From positions 62,001 to 126,000 of the forward strand of contig NZ_JAKLLN010000005.1 in the NCBI RefSeq assembly GCF_023150065.1: a stretch of DNA of 64,000 nt, in the 5' to 3' direction. Under the pieces are notes generated by a model. That model saw only the letters and a list, made by a program, of their open reading frames with translations. It did no database searches and had not been told where the DNA came from. Below, in pieces: positions 47,479 through 59,133 of this stretch. Each line of letters starts with the position of its first letter. Within the stretch, counting starts at the first letter, position 1. Origin of the DNA: Zoogloea sp. (GTDB taxonomy: Bacteria > Pseudomonadota > Gammaproteobacteria > Burkholderiales > Rhodocyclaceae). Both the position numbers and the translations under genes were made by a program.

Positions 47479-47907
47479 ATGAAGAAACAGATGCAAGCTG
47501 GTTTTACCCTGATCGAACTGATGATCGTGGTTGCGATCATTGGTATCCTCGCCGCCGTGGCCGTGCCTCAATATCAGGACTATGTTGCCCGCTCCAAGTG
47601 GAGTGCTGCACTGGCTGAGGTGTCGGCTGGCAAGGATTTGATTGAAGCCCAACTGGCGAACGATTCGACGCTGACTTCCGCGCAGGTGCTGGATGCCGAT
47701 GGCCTAACTTCCCCGACGGGTAACTGCACCTTGACTACAACGATTAATGCTAATGCCACTGGCGATTATGTTTGCAACATTGTTGGTGGCCCGTCCCCGG
47801 TGAGTGGTTTGGCAATCACTTGGACTAGGAGCGCTGCCGGCACTTGGAGCTGCGGTACGGCCGTTAAGAACAAGTACGCTAGCACCAGCTGCCCGGGCGT
47901 GCCGTAA
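47479..47907 (+). CDS. pilA: Type IV pilin, PilA family
   Basis: The 142-residue prepilin has a short basic leader cut after G in [31 protein letters not shown], the classic class IVa processing site and assembly helix. The C-terminal disulfide loop is [20 protein letters not shown], with an inner pair of cysteines (GNCTL, DYVCNI). The start follows AGGAG. It is the main subunit of type IV pili for adhesion and twitching. Its codon use is noticeably less GC-biased than its neighbours, common for surface pilins. Confidence 0.95.
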   Translation: MKKQMQAGFTLIELMIVVAIIGILAAVAVPQYQDYVARSKWSAALAEVSAGKDLIEAQLANDSTLTSAQVLDADGLTSPTGNCTLTTTINANATGDYVCNIVGGPSPVSGLAITWTRSAAGTWSCGTAVKNKYASTSCPGVP

Positions 47908-47953
47908 TTTGAGAGCTAACCTGACTTAGTTAGTTAGGCTGCTTCGGTACCAA

Positions 47954-47991
47954 GAGGCCTCGCGGAGCGATCCGTGGGGCCTCAGGCTTTT
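47954..47991 (+). terminator. Terminator after pilA
   Basis: A 13-bp stem (with two G-T pairs) and a GCGA tetraloop spans 47954-47983, followed by AGGCTTTT. Confidence 0.75.
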
Positions 47992-48036
47992 CGGTAGGCT
48001 CTGCCTTCCATCAAAGACCGCTTGCCCGGCCTGCCC

Positions 48037-48657
48037 ATGCGCCCTCCCTCCTTCATCTCATCCCCAAATTGCGATGACCGTCCTGCTGGGGCATTGCCGG
48101 ATCTCATCGTCATCCACGCTATTAGCCTGCCCCCCGACCGCTTCGGCGGAGCAGGTGTCGAGCAGCTGTTCACCAATCGCCTCGATCCAGCCGAGCATCC
48201 CTATTACGCGCAGATCCACGCGCTGCGGGTGTCGGCGCATTACTTCATCCGGCGCACTGGCGAGACCCTGTGCTTTGTGCCGCCCGAACTGCGTGCCTGG
48301 CACGCGGGGGTGTCGTCCTGGCGGGGGCGTGAGCGCTGCAATGATTTTTCCATCGGTATCGAGCTTGAGGGCTGTGACACCCTGCCGTTTGAACCGATCC
48401 AGTATGAGGCCCTGGCCGGGTTGCTCGCAGACTTGTGTGCGCGCTTTCCAGTGACAGGCATCACCGGGCATTCGGACATCGCCCCGGGGCGCAAGACCGA
48501 TCCCGGACCCTGGTTTTCCTGGGGGCGTCTGAGTGCGCTGCTGGTCGCTGCCGGCCATGCTGAAGTGGCACGGCTGGTGACGCCGGAAGACGCCGCCAAG
48601 CTCGGCGACGATGCGCTGTTGCGCTGGCCTTTTCCAGTCACCGCGCGCCCTGGCTAG
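48037..48657 (+). CDS. ampD: AmpD, 1,6-anhydro-N-acetylmuramyl-L-alanine amidase
   Basis: This 206-residue cytoplasmic zinc amidase recycles muropeptides. It shows LIVIHAISLPPDRFGG with the first zinc histidine, VSAHYFIRRTGETLCFVPPELRAWHAGVSSWRGRERCNDFSIGIELEG and the second-half ITGHSDIAPGRKTDPGPWF. I chose the ATG at 48037 over the TTG at 48022. It starts 45 bases after the pilA terminator. Confidence 0.93.
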   Translation: MRPPSFISSPNCDDRPAGALPDLIVIHAISLPPDRFGGAGVEQLFTNRLDPAEHPYYAQIHALRVSAHYFIRRTGETLCFVPPELRAWHAGVSSWRGRERCNDFSIGIELEGCDTLPFEPIQYEALAGLLADLCARFPVTGITGHSDIAPGRKTDPGPWFSWGRLSALLVAAGHAEVARLVTPEDAAKLGDDALLRWPFPVTARPG

Positions 48658-49150
48658 GGGCAACAGAGGGGTTTTGGAAAGCCGCCCCGGGCCTGGTTTT
48701 GCAGCGCGAGGGGCGTGGAGGACAACACGCTGCGCGGCTTTCAGGGGATGCCATTGGAATCCAATTGAAAGGGCTTGTGGACCCCCTGGTTTGACAAAAT
48801 CGAGTCGAATCAATAGAATGCGTTCTGTGTGCAATGCAGCACGCGTAAATTTTGTTACATGTCCGTGTCGACACCGCCGCATGACCAGACTTCTTCCCTC
48901 TGGTTACTGACCGTCCCAAGGTCTGGGTTCGACACATTTTTTGGCACGCTGTCTGGTTGCGTCAGCGTGTTTGGATCAACCCCTGGCGACCTGGTTTCCG
49001 AATGCCGTCGGCTGTTTTGATTGCCGACGCGTTGAACCTGCCCCTGCTGTCCTGAGGTGTCAGGCGATACAAGCGAGCTGTCTGCATCCTTCCTGGAGGT
49101 TGCGGGCTTTCGTGTGCGTTCGTGGGCCGTGGCCACAGAAAGGAGAGCCC
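48658..49150 (+). other. Long gap with a strong sigma-70 promoter and an unexplained leader
   Basis: This 493-base stretch contains no convincing gene. A strong sigma-70 promoter lies at 48791-48819, about 330 bases ahead of the transglycosylase start. The transcribed leader includes a 7-bp stem-loop (CGTCGGC/GCCGACG, around 49008-49031) but no terminator. It could be a long 5' UTR with regulatory structure or contain a small RNA. Confidence 0.5.
48791..48819 (+). promoter_or_regulatory. Sigma-70 promoter ahead of the lytic transglycosylase
   Basis: TTGACA, a 17-base spacer and TAGAAT are close to the ideal sigma-70 pattern and stand out in high-GC DNA. The start should be near 48826. Confidence 0.75.
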
Positions 49151-49852
49151 ATGTTCGCAACTCGTATCACGAAGTACGCACGTCACGCGGCTTCATTCAT
49201 GCTTCACTTCGCCCACGGCGGTCTTCTCGTCGCTGGTTTGATCGTTACCCTTTTTGTCGCGTCCCGTATCGCGAATCATGGTGTTCAGGGGCTTTCCCTG
49301 GGCAGTTTTACCGAGGAAGCACCGGTTGCTGCGCTGGTTGAGGATGTGGAGCCCGAAGTGCTCCAGGTGTCCGAAGGTGCAGCCGCAAAGCTCAGCCCCG
49401 ACCTGCAGCGGGTCAAGGTTTATATCGCCAAGCGTTACCAGGTCTCTGCAGTCGCCCTCGAGCCGCTGCTGGCCTCTGCCCAGCAGACCGGGCGCAGTGT
49501 AGGCGTCGATCCGCTCCTGCTGGTGGCCGTGATGGCCATTGAGTCGCGCTTCAATCCCTTCGCCGAGAGCCCCATGGGCGCCCAGGGCCTGATGCAGGTC
49601 ATTCCGAAGTGGCACCCGGACAAGGTGGACGTGAAGTCCGACCGGGCTGCCCTGTTCGATCCGCAGACCAACATCCGCGTTGGTGCCCTGGTGCTCAAGG
49701 AGTACATCCAGACCACGGGTTCCGTCGAGCGGGCCTTGCAGCAGTACAACGGTTCCAGTGACCCTGCCACGCCCTACGCGAACAAGGTCATGGCTGTGAA
49801 GGCTGCGCTGGCCCAGGCGGCCCGCAGCGGTAGCCGGTTCGTTGGCGCCTGA
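49151..49852 (+). CDS. Lytic transglycosylase (SLT domain), membrane anchored
   Basis: The 233-residue protein has an N-terminal membrane helix (GGLLVAGLIVTLFVASRI) and a C-terminal goose-type lysozyme domain: VGVDPLLLVAVMAIESRFNPFAESPMGAQGLMQVIPKW, with the catalytic glutamate in AIES, and LQQYNGSSDPATPYANKVM. It cleaves peptidoglycan with anhydro-muramyl products, the substrate class recycled through AmpD encoded upstream. The ATG follows AGGAGAGCCC. Confidence 0.92.
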   Translation: MFATRITKYARHAASFMLHFAHGGLLVAGLIVTLFVASRIANHGVQGLSLGSFTEEAPVAALVEDVEPEVLQVSEGAAAKLSPDLQRVKVYIAKRYQVSAVALEPLLASAQQTGRSVGVDPLLLVAVMAIESRFNPFAESPMGAQGLMQVIPKWHPDKVDVKSDRAALFDPQTNIRVGALVLKEYIQTTGSVERALQQYNGSSDPATPYANKVMAVKAALAQAARSGSRFVGA

Positions 49853-49879
49853 CACGCGCAACGTTCCGGGGGAAGAGAG

Positions 49880-49906
49880 AAACCCGCCTTCGTGGCGGGT
49901 TTTTTT
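49880..49906 (+). terminator. Rho-independent terminator after the transglycosylase
   Basis: A 9-bp stem AAACCCGCC/GGCGGGTTT with loop TTCGT runs into a T tract. Confidence 0.92.
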
Positions 49907-49917
49907 ACGTCTGTCGG

Positions 49918-51081
49918 TCAGAGCCTGCAGAGCACCCGGCCGATGCGGTCGGCGGCCTCCCGCAGGCGGGCCTCGTCGGTGGTGTAGGCGATGCGCAGGT
50001 GGCGCTCGGGGGCGTTGTCGCCGAAGTCCAGGCCCGGCGTGGTGGCTACGCCGGCTTCCTCGATGAGTCGATGGGCCAGGGTTTCGCTGCTGTCGGCGAG
50101 CCTGGAGATGTCGGCGTAGAGATAGAAGGCGCCCTGGGGCTCGGTGGCGAACTGGAAGCCGATCTGGCGCAGGGCGGGCAGCAGGGCGTTGCGGCGGTCG
50201 GCAAAGGCGTGACGGCGTTCTTCCAGGATGTCCAGGGTGCCGGGAGCAAACGCCGCCAGCGCGGCGTGCTGGGCGGGGGTGGAGGGGGAGATGAAGAAGT
50301 GCTGGGCGAGCTTCTCGATGTCCCGCACGTAGGCCTCCGGGACAACCATCCAGCCCAGACGCCAGCCGGTCATGCCGAAATATTTGGAGAAGCTGTTCAC
50401 CACAAACACGTCGTCGAGCCGTGAGAGGGCCGTGCAGGCATCGACGCCGTAGTTGAGGCCCTGGTAGATCTCGTCTACGAGCAGCACACCGCCCCGGGCG
50501 CGCACGCTGTGGTGGAGGGCGACGATCTCGTCGAGGCTGAGCAGGGTGCCGGTGGGGTTGGCGGGGGAGGCCACCATCAGGCCCCGGGTGCGGGGCGTCC
50601 AGGCGGCTTCCAGCTGGGCCGGAGTGGGCTGGAAGCGGGTGCCGGCATCCACCGGCAAGGCCACCGGCTTTCCCTCGAAGCTGCGTACCAGATGCCGGTT
50701 GGAGGGGTAGCCCGGGTCGGGCAGCAGCCATTCGTCGCCAGGGTTGGTGAGGACCCCCAGGGCGAGCATCAGGGCGCCGGATGCGCCGGGGGTGATGATG
50801 ATGCGTTCCGGGGCCACCTGGGCACCGAAGCGGTCGGCGTAGAAGCGCGACAGGGCTTCCCGCAGGGCGGTGAGCCCCAGGGCGGGGGTGTAGTGCACGT
50901 GCCCGCCGGCGAGGAAGCGCTGGCCGGCCTCGACGATGGGGGCGGGGCTGGGGAAGTCGGGCTCGCCGACTTCCAGGTGGATGATGTCCCGACCCGCTGC
51001 GGCAAGCTCGTGGGCGCGCTTGAGGATCTCCATCACGTGGAAGGGCTGGATGTCGGCCATGCGGTGGGCGATGCGGGTCAT
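49918..51081 (-). CDS. Class I/II PLP aminotransferase
   Basis: The 387-residue enzyme belongs to the aspartate aminotransferase fold. The PLP lysine is in VNSFSKYFGMTGWRLGW, with SPANPTGTLLS, DEIYQGLNYG and the C-terminal arginine in HLRIAYTTDEARLREA. The substrate is not defined; such enzymes act on aspartate, aromatic amino acids or others. I chose the ATG at 51081, eight bases after GAGG; an upstream TTG at 51102 is possible. A terminator separates it from pckG upstream. Confidence 0.9.
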   Translation of the reverse strand: MTRIAHRMADIQPFHVMEILKRAHELAAAGRDIIHLEVGEPDFPSPAPIVEAGQRFLAGGHVHYTPALGLTALREALSRFYADRFGAQVAPERIIITPGASGALMLALGVLTNPGDEWLLPDPGYPSNRHLVRSFEGKPVALPVDAGTRFQPTPAQLEAAWTPRTRGLMVASPANPTGTLLSLDEIVALHHSVRARGGVLLVDEIYQGLNYGVDACTALSRLDDVFVVNSFSKYFGMTGWRLGWMVVPEAYVRDIEKLAQHFFISPSTPAQHAALAAFAPGTLDILEERRHAFADRRNALLPALRQIGFQFATEPQGAFYLYADISRLADSSETLAHRLIEEAGVATTPGLDFGDNAPERHLRIAYTTDEARLREAADRIGRVLCRL

Positions 51082-51107
51082 GGGTGGGGCCTCGTCAGTC
51101 AAAAAAC

Positions 51108-51135
51108 AAAAAGCGCCGATCGCTCGGCGCTTTTT
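51108..51135 (-). terminator. Rho-independent terminator after pckG
   Basis: A perfect 12-bp inverted repeat AAAAAGCGCCGA/TCGGCGCTTTTT with loop TCGC lies 34 bases beyond the pckG stop and gives T runs on both strands. Confidence 0.92.
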
Positions 51136-51168
51136 GCGGTTCCGGAGCAGCCGGTGGCTGCCGCGAAA

Positions 51169-53025
51169 TTACACCGTCAGGGACAGCTCGAACAGTTCGC
51201 GCTTGAGCATGAACTGCTTGGGCAGGCGGTCCTGGAGCTTGTCGAACCACTCCTTGTGGCCGGCCAACTCGGTCTTCCAGGCTTCGGCGTCGATCTTGAT
51301 GAGTTTGTCGAACTCTTCCTTGGTCACGTCGGAGCCGGTCCAGTCGATGTCTTCGTACTGGGGCATCCAGCCGAGGGCGTTCTCGGTGGCATGGACACGG
51401 CCGCGGACGCGATCGACAACCCACTTCAGGACGCGCATGTTCTCGCCGAAGCCGGGCCACATGAACTCGCCCTTCTCGTTCATGCGGAACCAGTTGACGC
51501 AGAAGATGCCGGGGGCCTGATCAACGGTGTGACCCATCTTCAGCCAGTGGTTGAAGTAGTCACCCATGTGGTAGCCGCAGAAGGGCAGCATGGCGAAGGG
51601 GTCGCGACGGACCACGCCCTGGGCGCCGAAGGCGGCAGCGGTGGTCTCGGAGCCGAGGGTGGCCGCCATGTAGACGCCGTAGTTCCAGTTGAAGGCCTGG
51701 TACACCAGCGGCACGGTGGTGGCGCGACGGCCGCCGAAGATGAAGGCGGAGATGGGCACGCCGGCGGGGTCTTCCCACTTGGGGTCGATGGACGGGCACT
51801 GGCTGGCCGGGGCGGTGAAGCGGGAGTTCGGGTGGGCGGCCTTGCGACCGGTTTCCTTGGCGATCTCCGGGGTCCAGTCCTTGCCTTGCCAGTCGATCAG
51901 GTGAGCCGGAGCTTCCTTGGTCATGCCTTCCCACCACACGTCACCGTCGTCGGTCAGGGCGACGTTGGTGAAGATGATGTTTTCCTTGAGGGTGGCCAGG
52001 GCGTTGTAGTTGGTCTTCTCGGAGGTGCCGGGGGCAACACCGAAGAAACCGGCTTCCGGGTTGATGGCGTAGAAGCGGGTGGTGCCGTCGGCTTCCTTGC
52101 GCGGCTTGATCCAGGCGATGTCGTCGCCGACGGTGGAGATCTTCCAGCCATCGAAGGACTTCGGCGGGATCAGCATGGCGAAGTTGGTCTTGCCGCAGGC
52201 GGACGGGAAGGCGGCGGCGACGTAGGTCTTTTCGCCGGTGGGGCTTTCCACGCCGAGGATCAGCATGTGCTCGGCCAGCCAGCCTTCGTCGCGGGCCATG
52301 TTGGAGGCGATGCGCAGGGCGAAGCACTTCTTGCCGAGCAGGGCGTTGCCGCCGTAGCCGGAGCCGTAGGACCAGATCTCGCGGGTCTCGGGGTAGTGAA
52401 CGATGTACTTGGTGGTCGGGTTGCAGGGCCAGGCGGAGTCCTTCTCGCCATGGCCGAGGGGGGCGCCCACGGTGTGCACGCAGGGCACGAACTCGCCATC
52501 GGTGCCGAGCACGTCATACACGGCCTTGCCCATGCGGGTCATGGTGCGCATGTTGGTGACCACGTAGGGGCTGTCGGAGATCTCGACGCCGATGTGGGCG
52601 ATGGGAGAGCCGAGGGGGCCCATGGAGAACGGGATCACGTACAGGGTGCGACCGTGCATGCAGCCCTTGAACAGTTCGTTCAGGGTCTTGCGCATCTTGG
52701 CCGGGTCTTCCCAGTTGTTGGTCGGGCCGGCGTCGTCCTTGTTGGCCGAGCAGATGTAGGTGCGGTCTTCGACGCGCGCCACATCGGAGGGGTCGGAACA
52801 GGCGAGGTAGGAGTTCTTGCGCTTTTCCGGGTTCAGCTTGATCAGCATCCCGGCTTCGACCATTTCAGCGCACAGGCGGTCGTATTCTTCTTGCGAGCCA
52901 TCACACCAGACAACACGATCGGGTTCGCACAGGGCGGCGATCTCGCCGACCCACTGCTTCAGTTTCTGGTTCTTGACGTAGGCGGGCGCGGCAGCAATGG
53001 CGGCTTCGGCAATGCTTTGAGACAT
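51169..53025 (-). CDS. pckG: PckG, GTP-dependent phosphoenolpyruvate carboxykinase
   Basis: This 618-residue enzyme converts oxaloacetate and GTP to phosphoenolpyruvate in gluconeogenesis. It has the kinase loop [15 protein letters not shown] (P-loop with the family cysteine), [23 protein letters not shown] and [14 protein letters not shown]. It is the GTP type, unlike the ATP enzyme of enterobacteria. The start at 53025 follows GGAGAATC. A sigma-70-like promoter (GTGACT-N18-CATAAT) is possible on the minus strand around 53180. It is divergent from malic enzyme. Confidence 0.97.
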   Translation of the reverse strand: MSQSIAEAAIAAAPAYVKNQKLKQWVGEIAALCEPDRVVWCDGSQEEYDRLCAEMVEAGMLIKLNPEKRKNSYLACSDPSDVARVEDRTYICSANKDDAGPTNNWEDPAKMRKTLNELFKGCMHGRTLYVIPFSMGPLGSPIAHIGVEISDSPYVVTNMRTMTRMGKAVYDVLGTDGEFVPCVHTVGAPLGHGEKDSAWPCNPTTKYIVHYPETREIWSYGSGYGGNALLGKKCFALRIASNMARDEGWLAEHMLILGVESPTGEKTYVAAAFPSACGKTNFAMLIPPKSFDGWKISTVGDDIAWIKPRKEADGTTRFYAINPEAGFFGVAPGTSEKTNYNALATLKENIIFTNVALTDDGDVWWEGMTKEAPAHLIDWQGKDWTPEIAKETGRKAAHPNSRFTAPASQCPSIDPKWEDPAGVPISAFIFGGRRATTVPLVYQAFNWNYGVYMAATLGSETTAAAFGAQGVVRRDPFAMLPFCGYHMGDYFNHWLKMGHTVDQAPGIFCVNWFRMNEKGEFMWPGFGENMRVLKWVVDRVRGRVHATENALGWMPQYEDIDWTGSDVTKEEFDKLIKIDAEAWKTELAGHKEWFDKLQDRLPKQFMLKRELFELSLTV

Positions 53026-53309
53026 CTGACGATTCTCCAGGACGTTACGGATGCGTTGTTTCATGTTGCCGGCTTGGGAGTCCTGCCGGCTGGGCAATCG
53101 CGTCTTTGGGCCACCAGGGCGCGGCGCGTATTATTGGAGTCAATCGGGGCAAACCCCGAAAGAGCTAGCCTGTAATTATGCCACGGCTCGGACCTCGGAG
53201 TCACCCGACCGTCAAGGCCGGATGCTGTGGATGTCACGAATTGTCGTAAATGCCGTTTGGCCCGATGATGGCCACACACGTACACAACCTAACGGAGAGG
53301 GACAACACG

Positions 53310-55577
<2,268 letters not shown>

Positions 55578-55616
55578 GCGTCACACCCTCAGCCCTTTCA
55601 TCCCGCTGCCGTTAAA

Positions 55617-55638
55617 CTCCGTGAAACACTTCACGGAG
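55617..55638 (+). promoter_or_regulatory. Hairpin covering the patatin ribosome site
   Basis: A perfect 9-bp stem CTCCGTGAA/TTCACGGAG with loop ACAC includes the GGAG of the ribosome site eight bases before the ATG at 55646. Folding would hide the start region, so translation may be limited or regulated. Confidence 0.55.
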
Positions 55639-55645
55639 GGGCGGG

Positions 55646-56785
55646 ATGGATGAGGGCAGGGCGGCGCTGGTTCTGACGGGCGGTGGGGCGCGGGCGGCTT
55701 ATCAGGTCGGTGTCCTCATTGCCATCCGGGATGTCTGGGGCAAGCGCCCCGGCAATCCCTTTCCCATCCTGTGCGGTACTTCGGCGGGGGCCGTCAATGC
55801 GGTGGCCCTGGCGGTGTTCTCTGCCAACTTCGACGAGGCCGTGCGCAAGCTGGCCTACATCTGGCGCAATTTCCGGGTCGATCACGTCTATCGCGCCGAT
55901 ACTCTGGCGATTGCCGAGTCGGTGATGCGCTGGGGGTCGGCCATCTTCCTGGGCTGGCTGATCCATCAGTCGCCCCGCGCCCTGCTCGACAACTCTCCCC
56001 TGCGTGCCCTGCTGGAGGCCCAGCTCGACTTCGGCGCCATCGATCAGGCCATCTCGGCGGGCCATCTGCAGGCCATTTCGATTACCGCCTCGGGCTATAC
56101 CTCGGGTGAGAGCCTGGCCTTCTTCCAGGGCAGTGAAGACCTGCAACCCTGGCGGCGGGCCCAGCGCATCGGTGTGCGCACCCAGCTGAAGGTCGAGCAT
56201 CTGCTGGCCTCTAGCGCCATTCCCTTCGTGTTTCCGGCGGTGCGGATCAACCGCGAGTATTTCGGCGACGGCTCCATGCGCCAGCTCGCCCCCATCAGCC
56301 CGGCCATCCATCTCGGGGCTGACCGCATCCTGGTGATCGCGGGGGGGCGCCGGTCGGAAGAGGCACGCCAGCGCACCGACGCTTATCCCTCACCGGCCCA
56401 GGTGGCCGGTCACGCGTTATCGAGCATCTTTCTCGATGGTCTGGCGATGGATCTGGAGCGGCTGGAGCGGATCAATGCCACGGTGGGGGCGTTGACGCCC
56501 GAGCAGCGACTCGCCAGCGGCATTCCCCTGAAGCCGATCGAGACGCTGGTGATTGCGCCTTCCCAGCGACTCGACTATCTTGCGACCCGCCATCGCGCGG
56601 CGTTGCCGCGGGCCCTGAGGCTCGTCCTGCGCGGCGTTGGTGCAACGCGCAAGAACGGATCAGTACTGCTCTCCTATCTGCTTTTCGAACGGGCTTACAC
56701 CCGCTCGTTGATGGAGTTGGGGTATCGGGATGCCATGAGCCGCCGAGCCGAGCTTGCCCGCTTTCTGCGTGTGGAGGGCACCTGA
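55646..56785 (+). CDS. Patatin-like phospholipase
   Basis: This 379-residue protein has the oxyanion loop TGGGARAAYQVGV, the nucleophile motif CGTSAGAVNA and, later, the catalytic aspartate in FGDGSMRQLAPISPAIHLGA. These form the Ser-Asp dyad of patatin lipases. The last 120 residues are a basic helical tail. No signal peptide is seen, so it is likely cytoplasmic or membrane-associated. Lipid substrate unknown. Confidence 0.92.
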   Translation: MDEGRAALVLTGGGARAAYQVGVLIAIRDVWGKRPGNPFPILCGTSAGAVNAVALAVFSANFDEAVRKLAYIWRNFRVDHVYRADTLAIAESVMRWGSAIFLGWLIHQSPRALLDNSPLRALLEAQLDFGAIDQAISAGHLQAISITASGYTSGESLAFFQGSEDLQPWRRAQRIGVRTQLKVEHLLASSAIPFVFPAVRINREYFGDGSMRQLAPISPAIHLGADRILVIAGGRRSEEARQRTDAYPSPAQVAGHALSSIFLDGLAMDLERLERINATVGALTPEQRLASGIPLKPIETLVIAPSQRLDYLATRHRAALPRALRLVLRGVGATRKNGSVLLSYLLFERAYTRSLMELGYRDAMSRRAELARFLRVEGT

Positions 56786-56840
56786 GCGCCGGGCCCCCGG
56801 GCGTAGTGGCATCAAAGATGTAAAGGTCGCAAAAAAATCA

Positions 56841-56868
56841 TTCACAAAAAACTTCAGATATTTAAAAT
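56841..56868 (+). promoter_or_regulatory. Sigma-70-like promoter for the penicillin-binding endopeptidase
   Basis: TTCACA, a 16-base spacer and TAAAAT lie in an unusually AT-rich stretch. The leader would be about 175 bases and contains short stem-loops (near 56893-56912 and 57010-57026). The start codon at 57051 has no clear ribosome site. Confidence 0.5.
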
Positions 56869-57050
56869 AACCCATTATTTTGAATAGAAGTCTGCCGTTA
56901 AGAACAGGCAGGCTTTGAACACACATCAGGGATGTCCGGTTTCCGCTCGATCCTGAATCGAGACGATGCAGCCGGCGCGGAACCGTAGCCCTGAAGAATT
57001 TGCAATTTCGGAAGCCTCCCGCTTCCGGCTCACGATCCAGTTTTGAAACC

Positions 57051-58151
57051 ATGAAAATCCGTAATACCGTACTGGCCGTATTGAGCGTTTTTGCCCTGGC
57101 TTCCGTGGCCGCGGGCAGTGCCCATGCTGCTGCGCAGCGTGGCGCTGCCAAGAAGGCTCCCGTCGCCAAGGTCGCCACCAAGAAGGTTTCCGCCGCCAAG
57201 GCCGAGAAATCCACGCGGGTGGCCAAGGTTGCGCCTGAGAAGGTGGACAGGCAGGCCAAGTCCCGGGACGGTGGCCGACTGGCTGCCGTCAAGGGTCGTC
57301 AGCACCTGGCCGCGGCAGCCGTGGCGTCCCGTGCCGTGCCGGCGGTGAGTGCCGAGGTGGATAACGACGGCAATCCGCTGCTCCACTCCGCCGCCTTCAT
57401 GATTGCCGATCAGGCCACCGGCAACGTGATCCTCGAGAAGAACTCCGACGCCGTGCTGCCCATCGCCTCCATCACCAAGCTGATGACGGCCATGGTGGTG
57501 CTGGACGCCCGCCTGGGTCTTGGGGATCTCATCACCATTGCCCACGAAGACGTGGACACCCTGCGTGGCAGCAGCTCCCACGTGCCCGTTGGTACCGAGC
57601 TGGCGCGGGAGGACATGCTGCGCCTGGCCCTGATGTCGTCCGAGAACCGGGCTTCGGCCGCGCTGGCTCGCACCTATCCGGGCGGTACCCATGCCTTCAT
57701 CCAGGCCATGAACCGCAAGGCGGCATCCTTGGGGCTGCGGGATACGCGCTTCTCCGACAGCACCGGCCTCAATTCGGCCAATGTGTCGAGCGCCCGCGAT
57801 CTGGTCAAGATGGTCTCCGCTGCCTCCCGTTACCCGCTGATCCGCGAGTTTTCGACCACCGCCAACTACGTGGTCTACCTCAACGGTCGTCCGCGTCAGT
57901 TCAACAACACCAATGCGCTGGTCAGCAGTCCCGACTGGCAGATCGGTGTTTCGAAGACCGGCTTCATCAACGAGTCGGGCAAGTGCCTGGTGATGCAGGC
58001 CTGGCTGCTCAACAAACCGATGATCATCGTGCTGCTCGATTCCTTGGGGCGCTTCACTCGGGTGGCGGATGCCCAGCGGGTCAAGCGCTGGCTGGAGAGC
58101 GCCGCGGCCCAGCAGAAGCTGGCGGCGCAGGTGCGCGGTCCGGCGACCTGA
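57051..58151 (+). CDS. D-alanyl-D-alanine endopeptidase/carboxypeptidase (S11, PBP7-like)
   Basis: The 366-residue periplasmic protein has a signal peptide (VLSVFALASVAAGSAHA), then a lysine/alanine-rich linker of about 80 residues (AAKKAPVAKVATKKVSAAK) and an S11 peptidase domain. The three motifs are SITK (nucleophile serine), SSEN and SKTG. It trims or cleaves peptidoglycan cross-links. The basic linker might bind the cell wall or outer membrane. It resembles PbpG more than DacA because it lacks the C-terminal domain and anchor. Confidence 0.9.
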   Translation: MKIRNTVLAVLSVFALASVAAGSAHAAAQRGAAKKAPVAKVATKKVSAAKAEKSTRVAKVAPEKVDRQAKSRDGGRLAAVKGRQHLAAAAVASRAVPAVSAEVDNDGNPLLHSAAFMIADQATGNVILEKNSDAVLPIASITKLMTAMVVLDARLGLGDLITIAHEDVDTLRGSSSHVPVGTELAREDMLRLALMSSENRASAALARTYPGGTHAFIQAMNRKAASLGLRDTRFSDSTGLNSANVSSARDLVKMVSAASRYPLIREFSTTANYVVYLNGRPRQFNNTNALVSSPDWQIGVSKTGFINESGKCLVMQAWLLNKPMIIVLLDSLGRFTRVADAQRVKRWLESAAAQQKLAAQVRGPAT

Positions 58152-58181
58152 GCCCTGTATCCCTGATTCCTGTCTAACCCC

Positions 58182-58226
58182 ACAATGAATGAAGGGCGCC
58201 GCTGGCGCCCTTCATTCATTGTTTTC
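58182..58226 (+). terminator. Long perfect hairpin terminator
   Basis: A perfect 19-bp inverted repeat (58182-58200 against 58204-58222) with a three-base loop GCT is followed by TTT. It lies between the endopeptidase gene and the converging IclR gene. Confidence 0.85.
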
Positions 58227-58248
58227 GGCGTGCCGTGCCCCGGTGGGC

Positions 58249-59082
58249 TCAGCGTCCTGGCGGAGGCTGATAGCCGAGGGCATTGGAGATCTCGTCGGCG
58301 GTCTGCCGGATGAGCGGTGCCCAGTCAGGGTCGAAGCGCTCGGCGGGTGTCGACAGGGACAGACCTGCCACCAGTTCGCCACTGTCGTCACGGATGCCCG
58401 CGGCAATGCAGCGGACACCGTTTTCCACTTCGTCCAGATCGTAGGCCACGCCATGGCGGCGCACCTTGTCGAGCTCTTTTTCAAGGGCCGACAGGGTGGT
58501 GATGGAGGTGGGCGTGGTGCCTGGTAGGCTGGTGCGGCGGGCGTATTCCTTGACTTTCTGGGGGCCGTCCTCGACCAGGAAGAGTTTGCCGGTGGCGGTG
58601 GTGTGCAGGGGGGCCCGGGCGCCGACGATGTGGACCACGCGCACGGAGGAGCGACCGCTGGAGGTGCGCTCCACATACACGATCTCGTCTCCGGCACGGA
58701 TACCGAGATTCACGCTCTCGCCCGTGGTGGCGTGCAGCTTGAGCATCGCCGCCATGGCCGTCTCCCGCAGGGAAATCCGCGATTTGACCAGGCTGCCAAG
58801 TTCGAGGAGGCGGATGCCAAGGCGATACACGCCGGCGTCACTGCGTTCGACAAAGCCGCTGCCGGTCATGGCGCCCAGGATACGGTGGGCCGTGGACGGG
58901 TGCAGCCCGGTTTCCGCCGCGAGCTGCTTGAGCGGAACAGGGTCGGGGTGCCGGGCCAGGACGTCGAGCAGCGTCATCATGCGCTCAATGACCTGGATCG
59001 GATTCTTCGCGGGTTCTTGCGTGGACAACGGATTTTCTGCCAGTGAATCAGGGATGGCGGATGTTAGCGCAGGTCTGCTCAT
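58249..59082 (-). CDS. IclR-family transcriptional regulator
   Basis: The 277-residue regulator has the winged helix (VPLKQLAAETGLHPSTAHRILGAMTGSGFVER) and the effector-binding domain (GESVNLGIRAGDEIVYVERT, TATGKLFLVED, GEVAYDLDEVENGVRCIAAGIRD-like segment). IclR proteins control catabolic genes in response to small organic molecules. I chose the ATG at 59082; an upstream one at 59112 is possible. Targets may be the neighbouring transport genes; this is not shown. Confidence 0.93.
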   Translation of the reverse strand: MSRPALTSAIPDSLAENPLSTQEPAKNPIQVIERMMTLLDVLARHPDPVPLKQLAAETGLHPSTAHRILGAMTGSGFVERSDAGVYRLGIRLLELGSLVKSRISLRETAMAAMLKLHATTGESVNLGIRAGDEIVYVERTSSGRSSVRVVHIVGARAPLHTTATGKLFLVEDGPQKVKEYARRTSLPGTTPTSITTLSALEKELDKVRRHGVAYDLDEVENGVRCIAAGIRDDSGELVAGLSLSTPAERFDPDWAPLIRQTADEISNALGYQPPPGR

Positions 59083-59133
59083 TTCGCCTAGTGAAATGCC
59101 GCGCCGCCGCAAAAGGCGTGTGATGGAGTCGAC

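Noticed and set aside
48945-48970. TGGCAC ... TTGC as a sigma-54 promoter before the transglycosylase
   Set aside because: The spacing between the elements is nine bases instead of five.
50509-53175. 888-codon plus-strand frame opposite pckG and the aminotransferase
   Set aside because: The product is glycine/valine/histidine-rich without domains and lies antisense to two clear enzyme genes.
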